A stretch of DNA of 64,000 nucleotides, taken from contig CAVTCJ010000013.1 of the NCBI GenBank assembly GCA_963733145.1, forward strand, positions 186,001 to 250,000, given 5' to 3'. How positions within the stretch are numbered: the first letter of the stretch is position 1; each line of letters begins with the position of its first letter. Both the position numbers and the translations under genes were made by a program. This document shows positions 61,595 through 64,000 of this stretch, one piece after another. Source of the stretch: JAHIKV01 sp963733145. Lineage in GTDB: Bacteria > Planctomycetota > Planctomycetia > Pirellulales > Thermoguttaceae. The notes beneath the pieces were generated by a model. That model did not search any database, was not told the origin of the DNA, and was given only the letters and a program-made list of their open reading frames with translations.

Positions 61595-62374
61595 ATGGAT
61601 ACGTGGAAGTTCTACGACATCACTCATCGTAAGCACGTGGTATGCAATCCTACGAACGAGGAGAAGCTCGCGCGCTTGGTGGACCTGGTGCAGCTTCCGG
61701 CAGCCGCACGTGTGGTTGACATCGCCTGCGGGAAGGGCGAATTCCTGATACGTCTGGCGGAGGCATACGGAGTGCGCGGCGTAGGCGTGGACCTCTCGCC
61801 CTTCTTCATTGCCGACGCGGAACGAAGGCTCAGAGCGCGTGTGCCACAGGCAGGAATCACCTTCACCCAAATGGATGGCGCTGATTTCAAACCCGACAAG
61901 CCACACGGCCTCACACTGGCTTCGTGCATTGGGGCGAGTTGGGTTTTCGGCGGGCACGCGAAGACTCTGGACGCGCTCGTCGGCATGGCCGAGCCTGACG
62001 GCTGGGTGATCGTGGGGGAGCCGTACTGGTTGCAGGAGCCGCCGGACGAGTACTTGCAGGCGATTGGGCTACCAAGAGACGCCTTCGGAAGCCACGCGGA
62101 AAACGTTGAAGCAGGCCAGCGGCTAGGGCTCGACCTCGTGCATACTCTGGTGAGCAGCAAGGACGACCGGGACCGATATGAAGGTCTTCAGTGGCATGCG
62201 ATGGCGGACTACGCGCGCAGCGACCGAGATGACGCTGATCTTCCAGAACTGCTGGAGCGCGTGGCGAAGGAGAAATCAGCCTACTTGAGGTGGGGTAGAG
62301 ACGCCTTGGGCTGGGCGATCTACGTATTCAGATGTCCACACGCTCGGGGTGCGGAGGCGGTGTCGGGTGTCTAA
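61595..62374 (+). CDS. SAM-dependent methyltransferase (class I)
   Basis: 259 residues. MDTWKFYDITHRKHVVCNPT; motif I AARVVDIACGKGEFLIRLAE (residues about 40-55); GVGVDLSPFFIADAERRLRA (motif II acidic residue); motif post-I ADFKPDKPHGLTLASCIGAS; GWVIVGEPYWLQEPPDEYLQ. Substrate unknown; the fold is that of small-molecule methyltransferases. Codon use is a little more AT-rich than its neighbours, compatible with transfer. It has a palindrome on each side. Confidence 0.85.
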   Translation: MDTWKFYDITHRKHVVCNPTNEEKLARLVDLVQLPAAARVVDIACGKGEFLIRLAEAYGVRGVGVDLSPFFIADAERRLRARVPQAGITFTQMDGADFKPDKPHGLTLASCIGASWVFGGHAKTLDALVGMAEPDGWVIVGEPYWLQEPPDEYLQAIGLPRDAFGSHAENVEAGQRLGLDLVHTLVSSKDDRDRYEGLQWHAMADYARSDRDDADLPELLERVAKEKSAYLRWGRDALGWAIYVFRCPHARGAEAVSGV

Positions 62375-62388
62375 CTGCCAGTTGAAAA

Positions 62389-62469
<81 letters not shown>

Positions 62470-62564
62470 GAACTCCCCATAATCGACTTTTTCAACGGAC
62501 TGCTAAATAGCGGTTGCAGACTACTGTCCCATCAAAACACCGTTTTACGACACCAGTTTGCGGA

Positions 62565-63191
62565 TCAACAACGGTTGTCCGGCAACAATCCGTCAACCTG
62601 AATCCGCCCGGCCTCCCGGCCTTCAATCGTTACCGGCGCTTCCGCCGCGGCGGCGTAATCTTCGCGGCGGCGGTAGTCGGGCGATTCGCCGGGGCCGGTC
62701 GGATCGCCGTAGACCTCGATCCGCCGCTCCGGCAGGTTGATGATCCAATAGTCGGGGATGCCGGCCCGGGCGTAGATACGCTTCTTCGTGGTGCGGTCGC
62801 GGCGGAGGCTAACATCGGCAACTTCGACCACAATCGCCGCCTCTTGAGGACCGGGATGGCGCCGCGCGTATTGCTCGGGATTACCGCGGACAAGGGCTAC
62901 GTCAGGCTCCGGCTCGCTGTCTTCCAGCGTAATCGGTTCCTGCGAGCGAACGTAATAGCCGGATGGAACAACACGCTCCAACGCCTTGGTCGTGAAATGT
63001 CTTGCCGTTGCATGAGGTGGGTTCTTTACCATTGTCGGCACGAGCCATCCTTCGAGGAGTTCCAACGGGTCGCCGTCGGCGAGAATCCCGGCGGCGATCA
63101 TCTCGTGATATTGCGAGACTGCCAGCCGGCAAACAGGCTCCGGTGGCATCGCGGGCGGAATGAAATTTCCGGTTGTTGACGAGGTAGACAT
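62565..63191 (-). CDS. Uma2-family (DUF820) restriction-endonuclease-fold protein
   Basis: 208 residues from MSTSSTTGNFIPPAMPPEPV. LAVSQYHEMIAAGILADGDP and LELLEGWLVPTMVKNPPHAT match the N-terminus; SEPEPDVALVRGN (PDVxVV motif), EAAIVVEVADVSLRRDR (VVEVxD...K-like) and YARAGIPDYWIINLPERRIE complete the PD-(D/E)xK-type core. The family is very abundant in cyanobacteria and planctomycetes; nuclease function is inferred from fold. ATG 63191 is chosen over 63221 because the extension is not conserved. Confidence 0.9.
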   Translation of the reverse strand: MSTSSTTGNFIPPAMPPEPVCRLAVSQYHEMIAAGILADGDPLELLEGWLVPTMVKNPPHATARHFTTKALERVVPSGYYVRSQEPITLEDSEPEPDVALVRGNPEQYARRHPGPQEAAIVVEVADVSLRRDRTTKKRIYARAGIPDYWIINLPERRIEVYGDPTGPGESPDYRRREDYAAAAEAPVTIEGREAGRIQVDGLLPDNRC

Positions 63192-63395
63192 AGACGATGC
63201 CTCGGCGAACGTGACTGCCACTGTTCGATTCTAGCCCGTGCGGTGGATGGGCGTCAAGTTGCCAGGAGGACTGGCTTTACGACGTATCAAACCCTACCGC
63301 CGATTGACACCCTGCGGGCGCTCTGGCATATTGGCGGAGGTTCATTGTGGATTTGCCGCATTCTGGCCTGCGGCGAACATGCCATGTCCCTCATT

Positions 63396-63401
63396 TATAC
63401 T
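63396..63401 (+). promoter_or_regulatory. -10 element close to the next start codon
   Basis: TATACT lies 9 bases before ATG 63410, so the transcript would begin about at the start codon (leaderless or nearly so). No convincing -35 is seen. Confidence 0.4.
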
Positions 63402-63409
63402 ACACAATC

Positions 63410-64000
63410 ATGCCTTCCGATATGGAACAGCTCTACCAGGAACGGCTCGCCCGCTACGTGACCGCGATGCGGAACGAAAAGCCGGACCGGATCCCCATTC
63501 GGCCGTTCGTGGCCGAGTTCACGGCAAAATACGCGGGCTACACAATCCAGGAAGTGACCCAAGACTATCAAAAGGCCTTCGCCGCCGCCCGAAAGTGCGC
63601 CGCCGACTTCGATTGGGACGCCGTCGTGGGCAACATGGTCTACGTCTGGAGCGGGCTGGTGCAGACGATCGGCCTGAAGTATTACGCCACGCCCGGCGTC
63701 GAGATTCCACCGGACACCGGTTTCCAGTATCGCGAGCCGGAGGAGGACAACGCCTGGATGCGGCCGGACGAGTACGACCTGCTCGTCGCCGATCCGACGG
63801 GCTACCTGTTCAACGTATGGCTGCCGCGGGTGGCGCGGGACGTCAGCCCGATGGGTGAGCCGACCAGCTTTCGCAACAATATGTCGTTCCTTAAGGGCGG
63901 CATGGCGATGCTGGGCTACTTCGGCGGCTTCGGCACGCAGGCCGCTCTGCTGCGAAGCGAGTCGGGCACGGTCTCGGCGATCTCGGGCATTCTGAAGGCC
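63410..64000 (+). CDS. Uroporphyrinogen-decarboxylase (URO-D) family protein, partial
   Basis: Open at the right edge; 197 residues visible. MPSDMEQLYQERLARYVTAM, RNEKPDRIPIRPFVAEFTAK (typical 'R-x-PV-P' start of URO-D methyltransferases), ADFDWDAVVGNMVYVWSG and FQYREPEEDNAWMRPDEYDL. It resembles the corrinoid-methyltransferase-like side of the family rather than HemE, since the canonical HemE start (RPVWxMRQAGR) is absent. Substrate unknown. Confidence 0.75.
   Translation, partial: MPSDMEQLYQERLARYVTAMRNEKPDRIPIRPFVAEFTAKYAGYTIQEVTQDYQKAFAAARKCAADFDWDAVVGNMVYVWSGLVQTIGLKYYATPGVEIPPDTGFQYREPEEDNAWMRPDEYDLLVADPTGYLFNVWLPRVARDVSPMGEPTSFRNNMSFLKGGMAMLGYFGGFGTQAALLRSESGTVSAISGILKA

Overview
The window is about 64 kb of GC-rich bacterial chromosome that looks like Planctomycetota, most likely a Pirellulales-type lineage. 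Supporting signs are a DUF1598 protein, several very large secreted proteins without enzyme motifs, zinc-ribbon membrane proteins, a Hanks-type Ser/Thr kinase fused to a receiver-like domain, a long RNase HII-like protein, a short MnmE, and NifS/NifU used for Fe-S assembly. Many genes lack a strong Shine-Dalgarno sequence.

Layout. 1-3.9 kb: hslV and hslU, separated by about 1.9 kb of decayed accessory DNA (an Mrr-type restriction-enzyme remnant and a small-protein/XRE pair). 3.9-10 kb: a ParE/RelE-like toxin-antitoxin pair, small membrane proteins, a CinA-like gene with a macroglobulin-like gene, and a zinc-ribbon membrane protein. 10-14.6 kb: a secreted protein and a three-gene unit of unknown function. 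14.7-18.9 kb: nifS, an AbrB-like gene, nifU, a SixA-like phosphatase and an RNase HII-like protein. 19.2-24.3 kb: mnmE, a TPR protein, rpsO and pnp. 24.7-28.4 kb: an Ntn-hydrolase-like protein, a histidine kinase and an omptin-like outer-membrane protein. 29.8-35.3 kb: pyrophosphatase, a Na+/H+ antiporter, DUF302, DCC and OsmC proteins, and a class I aldolase. 35.5-39.7 kb: a DNA methyltransferase, rnpB, an IS110/IS1111-type element and a RAYT-type transposase. 40-42.7 kb: a SAM-I riboswitch ahead of an unknown Cys-rich gene and an N-formylglutamate amidohydrolase, then a decayed HNH endonuclease gene. 43-55 kb: dnaE, the DUF1598 protein, glycerate kinase and a 902-residue secreted protein. 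55-64 kb: a Ser/Thr kinase, thioredoxin, RsfS, a SAM methyltransferase, a Uma2 protein and the start of a URO-D family gene.

The most striking property is the density and variety of palindromic interspersed repeats: about ten families and more than 25 copies. One family (a '5-prime GTAGGGTGGG' hairpin) has nine copies, and its two arms match each other within a copy while differing between copies. Several families lie inside protein-coding genes. The glycerate kinase carries three insertions and the macroglobulin-like gene carries further ones, most of them in frame, which recalls Rickettsia palindromic elements. One copy is bracketed by a perfect 25-bp direct repeat, and another has a second element nested in its loop. 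A RAYT-type (REP-associated) transposase gene with its own terminal inverted repeat is present, but its HUH motif reads H-V-N. A palindrome and an IS element also press against the 5-prime end of rnpB.

Caution: at least fifteen conserved genes or segments need single-base frameshift corrections (hslV, hslU, mnmE, dnaE, aldolase and others). That load is more easily explained by uncorrected assembly indels than by mass gene decay. Frameshifted genes are given here as single loci with the approximate shift position.
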